Made by a program: the position numbers and the translations under genes. Positions 27,458-36,896 of a DNA stretch of 64,000 bases are shown one piece after another. The notes under the pieces were generated by a model that did no database searches, was not told the origin of the DNA, and saw nothing but the letters and a program-made list of their open reading frames with translations. Numbering within the stretch: the stretch's first letter is position 1; each line of letters begins with the position of its first letter. This DNA is from Mariniradius saccharolyticus AK6 (GTDB lineage Bacteria; Bacteroidota; Bacteroidia; Cytophagales; Cyclobacteriaceae). The DNA lies in contig NZ_AMZY02000010.1 in assembly GCF_000330725.2 (NCBI RefSeq), positions 1 to 64,000 of the forward strand. Reading direction: 5' to 3'.

Positions 27458-28790
27458 AATTGGACTGCTGGGGCGGATCATACTACTAGCAGTATCACTG
27501 TTTGTACTTGCTTATTGCATCCTGAGTAGTGCGGGGGTATTCCTCATAGCGCTGTTTATCATCGTGGTACTGGCACAGGTGGTCTTTTTGATTGGCTATT
27601 CCGAAAATTCATTCAAAAAAGTCCGCCAATTTCTCAACAACATCAAACAGGACAATTACAGCAACGTCTATCCGGTCAAATTCGACGGCACGGAGACGGA
27701 CGATCTGCACATAGAGTTCAATGCGATCCTCGCCAAACTCAAAGAAGACCAAGCCGAAAAAGAAGCCAATTACCAATATTTCCGATCAGTTTTCCAACAC
27801 CTCAGCATCGGCCTGATTACATTCAACGAAGAGGGAAAAATCCAAATCGTCAATACTGCCGCCAAGCGGATGCTGAACATTTCCAATTTGGCAAACATCT
27901 CCGAGGTCGAAAAAATCAACAAAGAACTGCATCATGCGATCCATTCGCTAAGGACCGGCGGAAGCGAATTGATCAAGATCGCGCATCCCGATGGGATTAT
28001 GCAACTTTCTGTGTATGTCATCGAATTGGTGATGCGGGAATCCAAATTCAAATTGGTATCCCTGCAGAATATCCAAAGTGAGCTTGAGGAAAAAGAAATG
28101 GAGGCTTGGCAAAACCTCATCAAGGTGCTGACCCATGAGATCATGAACAGCATCGCACCGATTTCCTCCTTGGCAGCCACCGTCAAGAGTGACATGGAAT
28201 CCAAAATCAATTCCGCTTCCCAATTGGACGCGCACGACTTGGAGGATTACCTGATGGCGCTTTCCACGATTGAAAAAAGAAGCGAAGGCATGATCAAATT
28301 TGTCTCCGACTTCAGAAGTCTAGCCCACATCCCTGCACCGAAATTCCAAGCCATCCAGCTTCACTCGCTTTTTGAACATTTGGAAGTACTGCTGCAGCAT
28401 CAGTTTGATCAGCACCAAATCCAATTCAGGAAAAAAATCGAGCCCGAGGATCTGATCCTATTCGGCGACCAAAGTTTGATCGAGCAGGTCTTGATCAACT
28501 TGATCCAAAATGCCATCCAAGCCGTCGAGGACTCCGTGACGCGGGTAATTTGGCTGGAGGCATTCATTGATGAGTCCGGTAAAATCATCATCGAAGTGGC
28601 CGATTCGGGCAAAGGAATCGACGAAGAAGCGCTTCCAAAAATCTTTATTCCTTTCTTCACCACCAAGAAAAAAGGCTCAGGAATCGGACTGAGCCTCTCA
28701 AAACAAATCATGCGCCGCCACAAAGGCAACATTCAGGTACGTTCGGAACTTGGCAGCGGCACGGTATTCAAGCTGATTTTCAACGGGTAG
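27447..28790 (+). CDS. Sensor histidine kinase (first copy)
   Basis: 447 residues. Two membrane helices (about 5-25 and 30-50) with almost no periplasmic loop, then a coiled region, a PAS-like domain (about 112-205), the dimerisation helix with His230 in LTHEIMNS, and an ATPase domain with NLIQNAIQA, DSGKGID and GSGIGLSLS. The lack of an external sensor loop suggests it senses from the membrane or cytoplasm. The start overlaps the regulator's stop by 11 bases. Its own 3' end overlaps the convergent lipoprotein gene by 11 bases. Confidence 0.92.
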   Translation: MDYKIGLLGRIILLAVSLFVLAYCILSSAGVFLIALFIIVVLAQVVFLIGYSENSFKKVRQFLNNIKQDNYSNVYPVKFDGTETDDLHIEFNAILAKLKEDQAEKEANYQYFRSVFQHLSIGLITFNEEGKIQIVNTAAKRMLNISNLANISEVEKINKELHHAIHSLRTGGSELIKIAHPDGIMQLSVYVIELVMRESKFKLVSLQNIQSELEEKEMEAWQNLIKVLTHEIMNSIAPISSLAATVKSDMESKINSASQLDAHDLEDYLMALSTIEKRSEGMIKFVSDFRSLAHIPAPKFQAIQLHSLFEHLEVLLQHQFDQHQIQFRKKIEPEDLILFGDQSLIEQVLINLIQNAIQAVEDSVTRVIWLEAFIDESGKIIIEVADSGKGIDEEALPKIFIPFFTTKKKGSGIGLSLSKQIMRRHKGNIQVRSELGSGTVFKLIFNG

Positions 28791-29241
28791 CGGATCTCTC
28801 ATAAATGAAAATCTCACCATCACAACGCAACCAGGAATCGTTCACAAGCTGGTAATCGGTGTTGATAAAAAGCCTTTCTTCGGTTGTCGAGTTGCAATTG
28901 ACAATGAGTTCCGGCTTCGTTTCAAACACCAGCCTCAAATTCAACAACTGCTCCTCGCTTGTATTGGGAATAATTGTAAACTTGCCTAACGCCCTTATCG
29001 GCTGTCCTGCATCTGTGTCGATACGTGTGGAAGTTTTTGCAAAACCACCTCCCGCAAAAAACTCATACTTTTCCGTAAATCCGATATCCTGACCCACGAT
29101 TGGATCTCCACCCCTCGCGTCGACGAGCTTTACCAACTCCCAAGGGCCATTCACGCTTGTAGGGACATTTTCCTCTTTGTCGCAGGAAATCATTCCAAAC
29201 GACGTCATCGCCATGATCAATGCCAATAAAACTTTCTTCAT
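28780..29241 (-). CDS. Hypothetical lipoprotein, lipocalin-like
   Basis: 153 residues with a lipoprotein signal (MKKVLLALIMAMTSFGMISC, then DKEEN). The opening of the mature part, VNGPWELVKLVD, followed by beta strands and two late cysteines, matches small lipocalin-like lipoproteins of Bacteroidota. The ligand is unknown. It is convergent with and overlaps the kinase gene by 11 bases, so the two transcripts can be antisense at their ends. Confidence 0.65.
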   Translation of the reverse strand: MKKVLLALIMAMTSFGMISCDKEENVPTSVNGPWELVKLVDARGGDPIVGQDIGFTEKYEFFAGGGFAKTSTRIDTDAGQPIRALGKFTIIPNTSEEQLLNLRLVFETKPELIVNCNSTTEERLFINTDYQLVNDSWLRCDGEIFIYERSATR

Positions 29242-29495
29242 ATCGACTTGAAATCTGAACTTTTGCTGTGAAGACGGACAATTTCTCGATTCCGTTTCAT
29301 GCGGCTGTGAATTTCATGCATTTTCCCCAATTCCAGAAACGGAAAATCACAATTCGAACAAATAAGCGTGGACGGATTCCTTAACGTTTTCTTCACATTC
29401 ACGGATACTTGGGGCAAAAACTTATCTTAATCATAACACGCTGTTTAAGACTGGATTAAACGAGAGTTTTAACTTTCGAGCAAATCCTAATCCAC

Positions 29496-30356
29496 TTGAA
29501 AACCCACTTCAAAACCATCATCATCTCCGACGTGCATCTTGGCACCAAGGGATCAAAGGCCAAGGAGGTTGCAAGGTTTCTCAAACAATACAGTTGCGAA
29601 AACCTCATCCTCAACGGCGATATCATCGACGGCTGGCAATTGAAAAAATCCGGCTCCTGGAAGCGCAAGCATACGCGCTTTTTCAACAGAATCCTCAAGA
29701 TGATCGAGCGTGACCAAACCAACGTCACCTATCTCCGCGGCAACCACGACGACTTCTTGGATCAAATTCTGCCTATCCAAATCGGCAACCTTTCGATTCA
29801 AAACGATATGATTTATGAAAGTAATGGGAAAAAATTTTTCATCACGCATGGAGATATTTTTGACAGTGTCACGACAAATCTGCGCTGGATCGCCTATTTG
29901 GGAGATGTGGGGTACACCTTTCTGCTGTGGCTAAATCGCCTGGTGAACTACCATCGAAGGAAACGTGGCCTTCCCTATTATTCTTTGAGCCAATACGTCA
30001 AGGGGAAAGTGAAAACTGCTGTGTCCTACATTGACCAATATGAGGAGGAACTGGCCAAGATGGCCAAAGCGAAAGGCTGTGACGGCATTATTTGCGGCCA
30101 CATCCACAAAGCCGAAAACAGGATGATTGATGGCATCCTGTACCTCAACTCGGGTGATTGGGTGGAAACGATGAGCGCGCTCGCCGAAGACCACGACGGC
30201 AATTGGCAGTTGATCTATTACAATGAAATCAACTTCAGGAAATCCTACAGATCCGAAGACGACAAGGCAGTCGCAATCGAGCGGCCACGCGAATTAAAGA
30301 CGGTCGCATTCGAATCCGTATCCAAAGGACTGAAAATCCCAAATTTCTTTTTCTAG
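29496..30356 (+). CDS. Calcineurin-like metallophosphoesterase (LpxH relative)
   Basis: 286 residues. Metal-ligand motifs SDVHLGTKG near 11, NGDIIDGW near 41, RGNHDD near 81, THGDIFD near 117, GHIHKAE near 200. It is related to UDP-2,3-diacylglucosamine hydrolases but differs from the LpxH-like protein at 23825 and has a long basic stretch. There is no ATG in the right place; the frame begins with TTG at 29496, just before the first strand. It lies 1 base from the next glycosyltransferase gene, so it probably acts on a sugar-lipid or nucleotide-sugar in the same pathway. Confidence 0.82.
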   Translation: MKTHFKTIIISDVHLGTKGSKAKEVARFLKQYSCENLILNGDIIDGWQLKKSGSWKRKHTRFFNRILKMIERDQTNVTYLRGNHDDFLDQILPIQIGNLSIQNDMIYESNGKKFFITHGDIFDSVTTNLRWIAYLGDVGYTFLLWLNRLVNYHRRKRGLPYYSLSQYVKGKVKTAVSYIDQYEEELAKMAKAKGCDGIICGHIHKAENRMIDGILYLNSGDWVETMSALAEDHDGNWQLIYYNEINFRKSYRSEDDKAVAIERPRELKTVAFESVSKGLKIPNFFF

Positions 30357-30357
30357 G

Positions 30358-31509
30358 ATGAAATTTCTCTTTATCGTCCAAGGGGAAGGACGGGGGCATA
30401 TGACACAAGCCATTGCGCTTTCCCAAAAATTGGAATCCTGGGGCCATACCGTATCGGCAGTCTGTATTGGTAAAAGTGCAAGGCGGCAAATTCCGGCATT
30501 TGTCCACCAAAACATCGCCGCACCGATATATCTCTACGACAGCCCTAATTTCGTGACCGACGAAAAACAAAAGTCCATTTTACTCTGGAAAACATTTACC
30601 TACAATCTTGGTCAGATCAATAAGTACCAAAAGAGCCTTCGGATTATCGACGAACAAGTCAATAAATACCAACCAGATGTGATTCTGAATTTTTATGATA
30701 TTCTTGGTGGTCTTTACAAATTGCTTTACAAGCACACGGGCGAATTCTGGACCATCGGTCACCAATATTTGATCGAGCATCCGGAGTTTCCTTTTGCCCC
30801 CAATCAGACTCTCGCCAAGTGGCTTTTCAAACTTAACACGAATCTCACTGCGATCGGCGCATCAAAAAAGTTGGCGCTCTCATTTAGAAATTTTACATCA
30901 TCGTCAAACAAAAATCTGTATATCCTGCCCCCACTCCTGAGGAGGGAAGTAAAGGATCTCCAACCCAAAAACGATGATTTTTTCCTATGCTATATGGTCA
31001 ATCCAGGCTATGGACAAGACGTGATCAACTTTGCGACAGCAAATCCAAACATTGAAATTGTGGCTTTTTGGGACCATAAATCAATGCCTGACGGGTACAA
31101 ACCAGTCCCAAACTTGATTTTCCACCAAGTGAATGACAGGCTTTTCTTGGAAAAAATGGCTTCCTGCAAGGGCCTTGTAAGCACGGCCGGATTTGAGTCG
31201 ATTTGCGAAGCGATGTATATGGGAAAGCCTGTCATGATGGTGCCTGTCGCTGGACAGTACGAGCAAGCCTGCAATGCCATGGATGCGGAAATATCAGGCG
31301 CAGGAATTCAAAGCACGGATTTTGACTTCCGGAAACTTATAGAATACATAGATCAAAAGGCGACAGAAGCTCTGGATTCTAAAACTTGGTTTGACCAATT
31401 TGATTCATTGTTTTTGAAAATTATCGCCGAAAACGATAAGCCACCGCTAAATTCTAGCTCGGTTAGAAGAGTCAAAAAATCGAAGGCTTTCGGAATTTTA
31501 TCTTCCTGA
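30358..31509 (+). CDS. MurG-like glycosyltransferase family protein
   Basis: 383 residues, GT-B fold. The N-terminal glycine loop GEGRGHMTQA near residue 9 and the C-terminal sugar-nucleotide site (VSTAGFESICEAMYMGKPVMMVP near 278) match the MurG/GT28-like group whose members often use UDP-sugars. No membrane span. It starts one base after the phosphoesterase stop, so the pair is an operon. The two probably make or trim a glycolipid or cell-surface glycan. The acceptor is unknown. Confidence 0.8.
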   Translation: MKFLFIVQGEGRGHMTQAIALSQKLESWGHTVSAVCIGKSARRQIPAFVHQNIAAPIYLYDSPNFVTDEKQKSILLWKTFTYNLGQINKYQKSLRIIDEQVNKYQPDVILNFYDILGGLYKLLYKHTGEFWTIGHQYLIEHPEFPFAPNQTLAKWLFKLNTNLTAIGASKKLALSFRNFTSSSNKNLYILPPLLRREVKDLQPKNDDFFLCYMVNPGYGQDVINFATANPNIEIVAFWDHKSMPDGYKPVPNLIFHQVNDRLFLEKMASCKGLVSTAGFESICEAMYMGKPVMMVPVAGQYEQACNAMDAEISGAGIQSTDFDFRKLIEYIDQKATEALDSKTWFDQFDSLFLKIIAENDKPPLNSSSVRRVKKSKAFGILSS

Positions 31510-31661
31510 AAAGAATCAAATAAGTTTCTGTCACCCCTTCATTCAATCTAAAACGATTGCGATAATTTTTTTCCGATTTCGGGTCTTCCTTCTTCCGATC
31601 ATTTCGATTTACCCTATGCAAAAATCAGTAAATTGGGAAGTCGAATTTTTACAGGTTAGTT

Positions 31662-34334
31662 ATGACAGAAGAGAAAAAACGGCTTCAGGAGACGAAGGAT
31701 GGAGTTTACAATTGGAAGAAATGGGGCCCATACCTGACCGAACGCCAATGGGGTACCGTACGCGAAGACTATAGTCCAAACGGTGCCGCCTGGGACAACG
31801 TCACCCACGACGACGCGCGAAGCAAAGCCTATCGCTGGGGTGAGGAGGGCATCGGCGGAATCTCTGACGACAAACAAACCCTCTGCATAGCTTGGGCCTT
31901 TTGGAACGGGAAAGATCCTTTTATCAAGGAAAGGCTTTTTGGATTGACCGGTCCGCAGGGCAACCACGCGGAGGACGTCAAGGAAATCTACTATTATCTC
32001 GATTCCACGCCCACGCACAGCTACATGAAGATGCTGTACAAGTACCCCCAAAACGAATTTCCATATACCCAACTTTTGGAGGAAAACCGGAAGCGGACCA
32101 AAAACGACCCCGAATTTGAGATCATTGATACAGGTATATTTGACCAAGATGAATACTTCGATATTTTCATCGAGTATGCCAAAAAATCACACGAAGACAT
32201 CTCTGGATTTGCCACGATCCACAACCGAGGGCCAAAAGATGCAGATATTTGGGTGATGCCGACTTTTTGGTTCCGGAAAACCTGGTTTACGGGTCAGGAG
32301 GCATTTATGCCAAAGCTTACCAAGACCACAGAAAATGTCGTCAAGGCATACACTCCTAATATGGGTAATTATTTCATCAATTTTGATGGAAATCCGGAGA
32401 TCAGGTTTTGCGATAACGAGACGAACCGCGAGCGACTTTACAACATCCCCAACGACAAGAAATACCTCAAAGACGCCATCAACGACTTCGTTACCAAGGG
32501 CTACCAGCAATATTTAAATCCAAAGGATTTTGGTACCAAAACGGCTGCAATCTACAAACTCACCATCCCCGCGGGTGGAAGCGCAGTGGTCAAGTTCAGG
32601 ATGATGCACCAGCAGTCAAAAGACGCCTTGGAACACTGTGACGCAATTTTGGAAGAAAGGAAAAGGGATGCAGATGAATTTTATGGAGAAATCCAAGAGC
32701 GCGTAAAGGACCCTGAAATGCGGAATATCCAACGTCAAGCCTATGCCGGGATGATGTGGGGCAAGCAGTTTTACTACTATAATGTAGACCGTTGGCTTGA
32801 CGGCGACCCCGGACGATACCAACCGCCAAAGGAGAGGAAAAAGGGCCGCAACAGCAGCTGGCGACACATGTACAACCAAGATATCATCTCCATGCCTGAC
32901 AAGTGGGAGTATCCTTGGTATGCGGTTTGGGATTCGGCCTTCCACTGTGTTCCGATTGCGAGGATAGATCCTGAGTTTGCAAAAGACCAGCTTATCCTGT
33001 TTCTCAACGATTCTTACCTCCATCCAAACGGACAGATACCCGCATATGAGTGGAATTTTTCCGATGTAAATCCTCCAGTCCATGCCTATGCCGTACAGCG
33101 GGTCTATCAGATCGACAAGAAAATGAATGGGGGAAAAGGCGACCGGGACTTTTTGGAACGCTGCTTCCACAAGCTGATGATCAACTTCACGTGGTGGGTC
33201 AACCAAAAGGACAGCGACGGCAAGAACATCTTTGAAGGTGGTTTCCTTGGTCTAGACAATATTTCAGTTATCGACCGCTCCCATGCCCATCGCTACAAGG
33301 GAAAACTGGAACAAGCAGATGCGACGTCTTGGATGGCTATGTTTTCGCTTAACATGCTTCGGATATCCTTGGACCTCTGCGAGTTCAACAAAAACTATCA
33401 ATACACGGCGATCAAGTTCCTGGAGCATTTCCTCCATATTGCGGGGGCAATGAGCAATATCTCCGAAGAGCACATCAGCCTCTGGAACGATGAGGAAAAC
33501 TTCTTTTTTGACGTTTTTCACCTACCTGGAAAAGAGCCAAAGGTGATGAAACTCAAATCCATTGTAGGCATCATACCTTTGTTCGCAGTTGAATCGATAA
33601 AGGTGGATATGTTTGAGAGCCTTCCGGACTTCAAGGACAGACTGGAGTTCTTCCTAAAGGAAAAACCCAAAATGGCAGCTTTGGTCTCGAGCTGGATCAA
33701 GCCAGGATACGAGAAACGGAGGTTGTTTGCCCTCCTAAGGGGACACAGAATGAAGAGCATCCTCCAAAAAATGCTTGACCCGAACGAGTTCCTAAGCGAC
33801 TACGGCATCAGGTCGCTGTCGAAATACCACCTCAAAAAACCCTATAGCGTCAAAATCAACGGTGACCTGCTGACTGTCAGGTACACTCCTGGCGAGTCCG
33901 ACTCTCTGATGTTTGGGGGCAATTCCAACTGGCGTGGGCCGATCTGGTTTCCCATCAACCATTTGATTATTGAATCATTGCGCAAATTCGATTACTACTA
34001 TGGAGGCGAATTCTCGATCGAGTACCCGACCGGCTCGGGAAATTACGTCACGATGGATTTGATTGCCAAAGAGCTTTCGCTCCGCTGCATCAAGCTGTTT
34101 TTGCCGGATGAAAATGGAAACCGACCGGTATATGCCCATTATGAAAAATTCCAGAAAGACCCCCATTTCAAGGACCACATCCTGTTTTACGAGTATTTCC
34201 ACGGAGACAACGGCCGAGGCCTCGGCGCTTCGCACCAAACGGGTTGGACTGGCCTCGTCGCCGAGATGATCCACAAGTATTACAAAACCGAAAGCACATC
34301 CAAAGACAATGCTGAGTCCTTTTTTAGAATTTGA
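31662..34334 (+). CDS. GH63-type glucosidase (MGH1-like)
   Basis: 890 residues, cytoplasmic (no signal peptide). The C-terminal two thirds form an (alpha/alpha)6 barrel of the GH63/MGH1-like group. Conserved clusters: YPWYAVWDSAFHC near 416 (candidate general acid Asp), PAYEWNFSDVNPPVHAYA near 462, GGFLGLDNI near 525 and SNWRGPIWFPINH near 755. These enzymes hydrolyse alpha-glucosides, mannosylglycerate or related sugars by inversion. It ends inside the start of rnhB (26-base overlap). The exact substrate cannot be read; intracellular storage or compatible-solute breakdown is plausible. Confidence 0.82.
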   Translation: MTEEKKRLQETKDGVYNWKKWGPYLTERQWGTVREDYSPNGAAWDNVTHDDARSKAYRWGEEGIGGISDDKQTLCIAWAFWNGKDPFIKERLFGLTGPQGNHAEDVKEIYYYLDSTPTHSYMKMLYKYPQNEFPYTQLLEENRKRTKNDPEFEIIDTGIFDQDEYFDIFIEYAKKSHEDISGFATIHNRGPKDADIWVMPTFWFRKTWFTGQEAFMPKLTKTTENVVKAYTPNMGNYFINFDGNPEIRFCDNETNRERLYNIPNDKKYLKDAINDFVTKGYQQYLNPKDFGTKTAAIYKLTIPAGGSAVVKFRMMHQQSKDALEHCDAILEERKRDADEFYGEIQERVKDPEMRNIQRQAYAGMMWGKQFYYYNVDRWLDGDPGRYQPPKERKKGRNSSWRHMYNQDIISMPDKWEYPWYAVWDSAFHCVPIARIDPEFAKDQLILFLNDSYLHPNGQIPAYEWNFSDVNPPVHAYAVQRVYQIDKKMNGGKGDRDFLERCFHKLMINFTWWVNQKDSDGKNIFEGGFLGLDNISVIDRSHAHRYKGKLEQADATSWMAMFSLNMLRISLDLCEFNKNYQYTAIKFLEHFLHIAGAMSNISEEHISLWNDEENFFFDVFHLPGKEPKVMKLKSIVGIIPLFAVESIKVDMFESLPDFKDRLEFFLKEKPKMAALVSSWIKPGYEKRRLFALLRGHRMKSILQKMLDPNEFLSDYGIRSLSKYHLKKPYSVKINGDLLTVRYTPGESDSLMFGGNSNWRGPIWFPINHLIIESLRKFDYYYGGEFSIEYPTGSGNYVTMDLIAKELSLRCIKLFLPDENGNRPVYAHYEKFQKDPHFKDHILFYEYFHGDNGRGLGASHQTGWTGLVAEMIHKYYKTESTSKDNAESFFRI

Positions 34335-34908
34335 GCGGATAGAAGCTGGCTGCGATGAAGTCGGGCGGGGTTGCCTTTGCGGGCCCGTCGTGGCCGCAGC
34401 GGTCATTTTGCCGCCTGACTTCGCCAACGCTTTTGTCAATGACTCAAAAAAATTGACCCGGGAAAGCCGGAATGTCTTGGTCAACGAAATCAAATCCGAA
34501 GCCATTGCCTGGTCCATCGCCGAGGCAAGTGTGGAGGAAATCGACCGGATAAATATTCTCAGAGCGTCTTTTCTAGCCATGAGCCGGGCAATTGAAGCAC
34601 TAAATGTGAAACCCCAACACCTGCTGATCGACGGCAACAGGTTTAGCAGCCATTTGACAATACCTCATACCTGTATCGTAAAGGGCGACGGAAAATTCGC
34701 GAGCATAGCCGCAGCCTCCATACTGGCAAAAGTCTACCGAGACGAAATGATGGAACGCTTCGCAGCCCAATATCCAGGATATGGCTGGGAAACAAATGTG
34801 GGCTACCCTACGACTTCCCACCGCGAGGGAATATTGAAACTCGGCACGACCCCACTCCACAGAAAGAGCTTCAAGCTGCTGCCTGATCAACTGGAATTTG
34901 ATTTCTAA
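34309..34908 (+). CDS. rnhB: Ribonuclease HII
   Basis: 199 residues. It cuts the RNA strand of RNA-DNA hybrids and removes single ribonucleotides from DNA. Catalytic acidic residues lie in CDEVGRG near 15 and in LLIDGN near 105; SIAAASILAKVYRD near 130 and the GYPTTSHRE segment are family marks. The start overlaps the glucosidase gene by 26 bases in another frame, so translation may be coupled. Its 3' end overlaps the convergent DsrE gene by 4 bases. Confidence 0.96.
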   Translation: MLSPFLEFERIEAGCDEVGRGCLCGPVVAAAVILPPDFANAFVNDSKKLTRESRNVLVNEIKSEAIAWSIAEASVEEIDRINILRASFLAMSRAIEALNVKPQHLLIDGNRFSSHLTIPHTCIVKGDGKFASIAAASILAKVYRDEMMERFAAQYPGYGWETNVGYPTTSHREGILKLGTTPLHRKSFKLLPDQLEFDF

Positions 34909-35450
34909 AAGCGAAGGAGCATATACCCCTGAGGAACATATTTGGTAAGAGTCGTCAGCATCGACAGCGCAATTTCTGCTCCTTGCCACATATCGGCAGG
35001 TTTCATATTGCGCGCGATGAGCGATTGGCCACAGATATAGAACTCGACCCCAGCGTCCTTCAAAGCTTCATAGACAGGAAGGTTTGGATTTTTGCAGCCA
35101 TAGAGCTTTTCATAGTATGCATCTCCGAGGATGCTAAAAACCGCACCACCATGTACCGCCACTTTCACCTGGATATGCTCATGCTTGACGCCGCCGATGC
35201 CATGGAGGTTGATCATGCGGGCAATATTGTCCACCATTCGGTTGATTTGCTTGGGATCGTCGGCCGGCGAGGCAAGGTCAATCACAATCTTGAACTTGCC
35301 ATTTGGGTCGGGCCGTTCTGTGGCTTCAGGTATTTCATAAATACCACCAAAACCTTTCACGATCGGAAATTGTGCAGTTTGGCTTTTGCCTGAAATCGCG
35401 AGCAAACAAAGGAAAAATGTCGCAATCAATGTGTCGGTGGGTCGTAGCAT
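34905..35450 (-). CDS. Secreted DsrE-family protein
   Basis: 181 residues from ATG 35450, with a signal peptide (TLIATFFLCLLAISGKSQ). The mature part is a DsrE/DsrF-like domain: FKIVIDLASPAD, KVAVHGGAVFSIL and VEFYICGQSLIARNM. The Cys in the ICGQS loop matches the reactive cysteine of sulfur-carrier DsrE proteins. It may bind sulfur or small thiols in the periplasm. It follows the secreted propeller-like gene on the same strand. Confidence 0.78.
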   Translation of the reverse strand: MLRPTDTLIATFFLCLLAISGKSQTAQFPIVKGFGGIYEIPEATERPDPNGKFKIVIDLASPADDPKQINRMVDNIARMINLHGIGGVKHEHIQVKVAVHGGAVFSILGDAYYEKLYGCKNPNLPVYEALKDAGVEFYICGQSLIARNMKPADMWQGAEIALSMLTTLTKYVPQGYMLLRF

Positions 35451-35500
35451 GGGTTTGGCATTGGGTTGTGTCCTAAAAAGTACCCAAAAAACAATCCCCC

Positions 35501-36847
35501 TCAAACTTCTATTTTTTGAACCACGTGCCTTGACGTCCCATTGACGGTTTCAATGCCGGAAACAATGAATTTATTGTCCTTCCAATGATAAAACTTGACC
35601 TCTTCCCACTGCTCAAAATTCCGCTTCATTTGCATGAAATCCTCTATCCTGAGCAATCCTGCCAGGTTCCCCTCCTTTATCTGGTAAAGCTTATACCCAG
35701 GCAACACATTGTACTTGCTGTTGCCTTCGAAAATGAAATACAGGTCCTTATCGATTAAGCCAAGTGTGCTGTAATCCGACAAGGCATTTCCAAGCCCATA
35801 AAACACCTTCACTGAGGTATCGTAAATCCGTGCACCTGAGTGGTCGAGCAAGACAAAATGGACGAATTTTCGCACCACTTTATCGGAACTGGAAGCCATG
35901 GCGATGTATTTCCCGTCGGTCTTTGAGTGGTAGACCACCATCTCCCTTCTGAGGTTTTTTGCATTTCTCCTCCATCCGGGATTTTTCTTGTAGTCAAAAA
36001 AGCCCTCCAAAGATCGCATCGGATGAATCTTCGCCTCTTGTTCAAGAAAATCATTGACCGAAACATGGTAATATCCCGAAAACTGCTCTCCTTGCTTTTT
36101 GGCATAAGTCCCGACAATACTGTATCCAGATGCTGGGGATGAAATCAATTTTGCCGACTTGAAGATCAGTTTCTTCGGCCCGAGGGGAAGTATTTCCTTT
36201 TCGTAGACTTTTGCCCCAGAGGTAGCAAATCCAATCATCCTCAGCGACTGGTTGGTGTAATCGCCTTTTTTGTGGATCAGGATATCAAAGACATCACCCT
36301 TGACCTGAACATCCCAAACCCTTGTTTTTGGATAAAACAATTCGGACAGCGATATCAGTACCCCAGACCGATAATCGTACAATTGAACAAAATCACCTTT
36401 CTCCAGCGATTCAACCACCAAAAGGGTATTTCCGATGATCTTGAATTGATCAATTCTGCCAAGGTTGACAGAAATCGGATAAAACTTGATATCCTGGGTT
36501 TTTGTGTCGATGACACAAATCATCTTAAACGAATTTTGATTGGAGAGTAGCAGGTAAACTTTTTCCGCTACGACTTCATGGTTGATTGCCAAAAAATCCC
36601 GTCCAACTCGGTACTCTTCGAAAAGCTGGTGATCGAAATTCCCGTCTTTGAGCGACAATGACAGTACCCCCAAAATAGGATCAACTTGATAGGTAAGTAC
36701 AAAATCCTCCCCCGTTACAACGCCGCTGTTTGCCCCGAATCCAAGTTGACTTTCGGTTTGTTGGCTCAATTCCTGACAAAACCCACCGACGGAAAAAAGA
36801 AATAATATTAAAGTCGTTCGAAATAGAAATGCGAAGCTTCGTGACAT
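35501..36847 (-). CDS. Hypothetical secreted protein, beta-rich
   Basis: 448 residues from ATG 36847, signal peptide cleaved near GGFCQ. The mature protein is a chain of strands with regularly spaced turns and looks like a propeller; no named domain is recognised. It is the upstream partner of the DsrE gene (50 bases apart) and follows the DUF1295 gene by 49 bases, so the three may form one unit. Confidence 0.6.
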   Translation of the reverse strand: MSRSFAFLFRTTLILFLFSVGGFCQELSQQTESQLGFGANSGVVTGEDFVLTYQVDPILGVLSLSLKDGNFDHQLFEEYRVGRDFLAINHEVVAEKVYLLLSNQNSFKMICVIDTKTQDIKFYPISVNLGRIDQFKIIGNTLLVVESLEKGDFVQLYDYRSGVLISLSELFYPKTRVWDVQVKGDVFDILIHKKGDYTNQSLRMIGFATSGAKVYEKEILPLGPKKLIFKSAKLISSPASGYSIVGTYAKKQGEQFSGYYHVSVNDFLEQEAKIHPMRSLEGFFDYKKNPGWRRNAKNLRREMVVYHSKTDGKYIAMASSSDKVVRKFVHFVLLDHSGARIYDTSVKVFYGLGNALSDYSTLGLIDKDLYFIFEGNSKYNVLPGYKLYQIKEGNLAGLLRIEDFMQMKRNFEQWEEVKFYHWKDNKFIVSGIETVNGTSRHVVQKIEV

Positions 36848-36896
36848 AACGGAATTTACGCCCCAGAAATGAAATGGTTTTTTAAAACCAAACACT

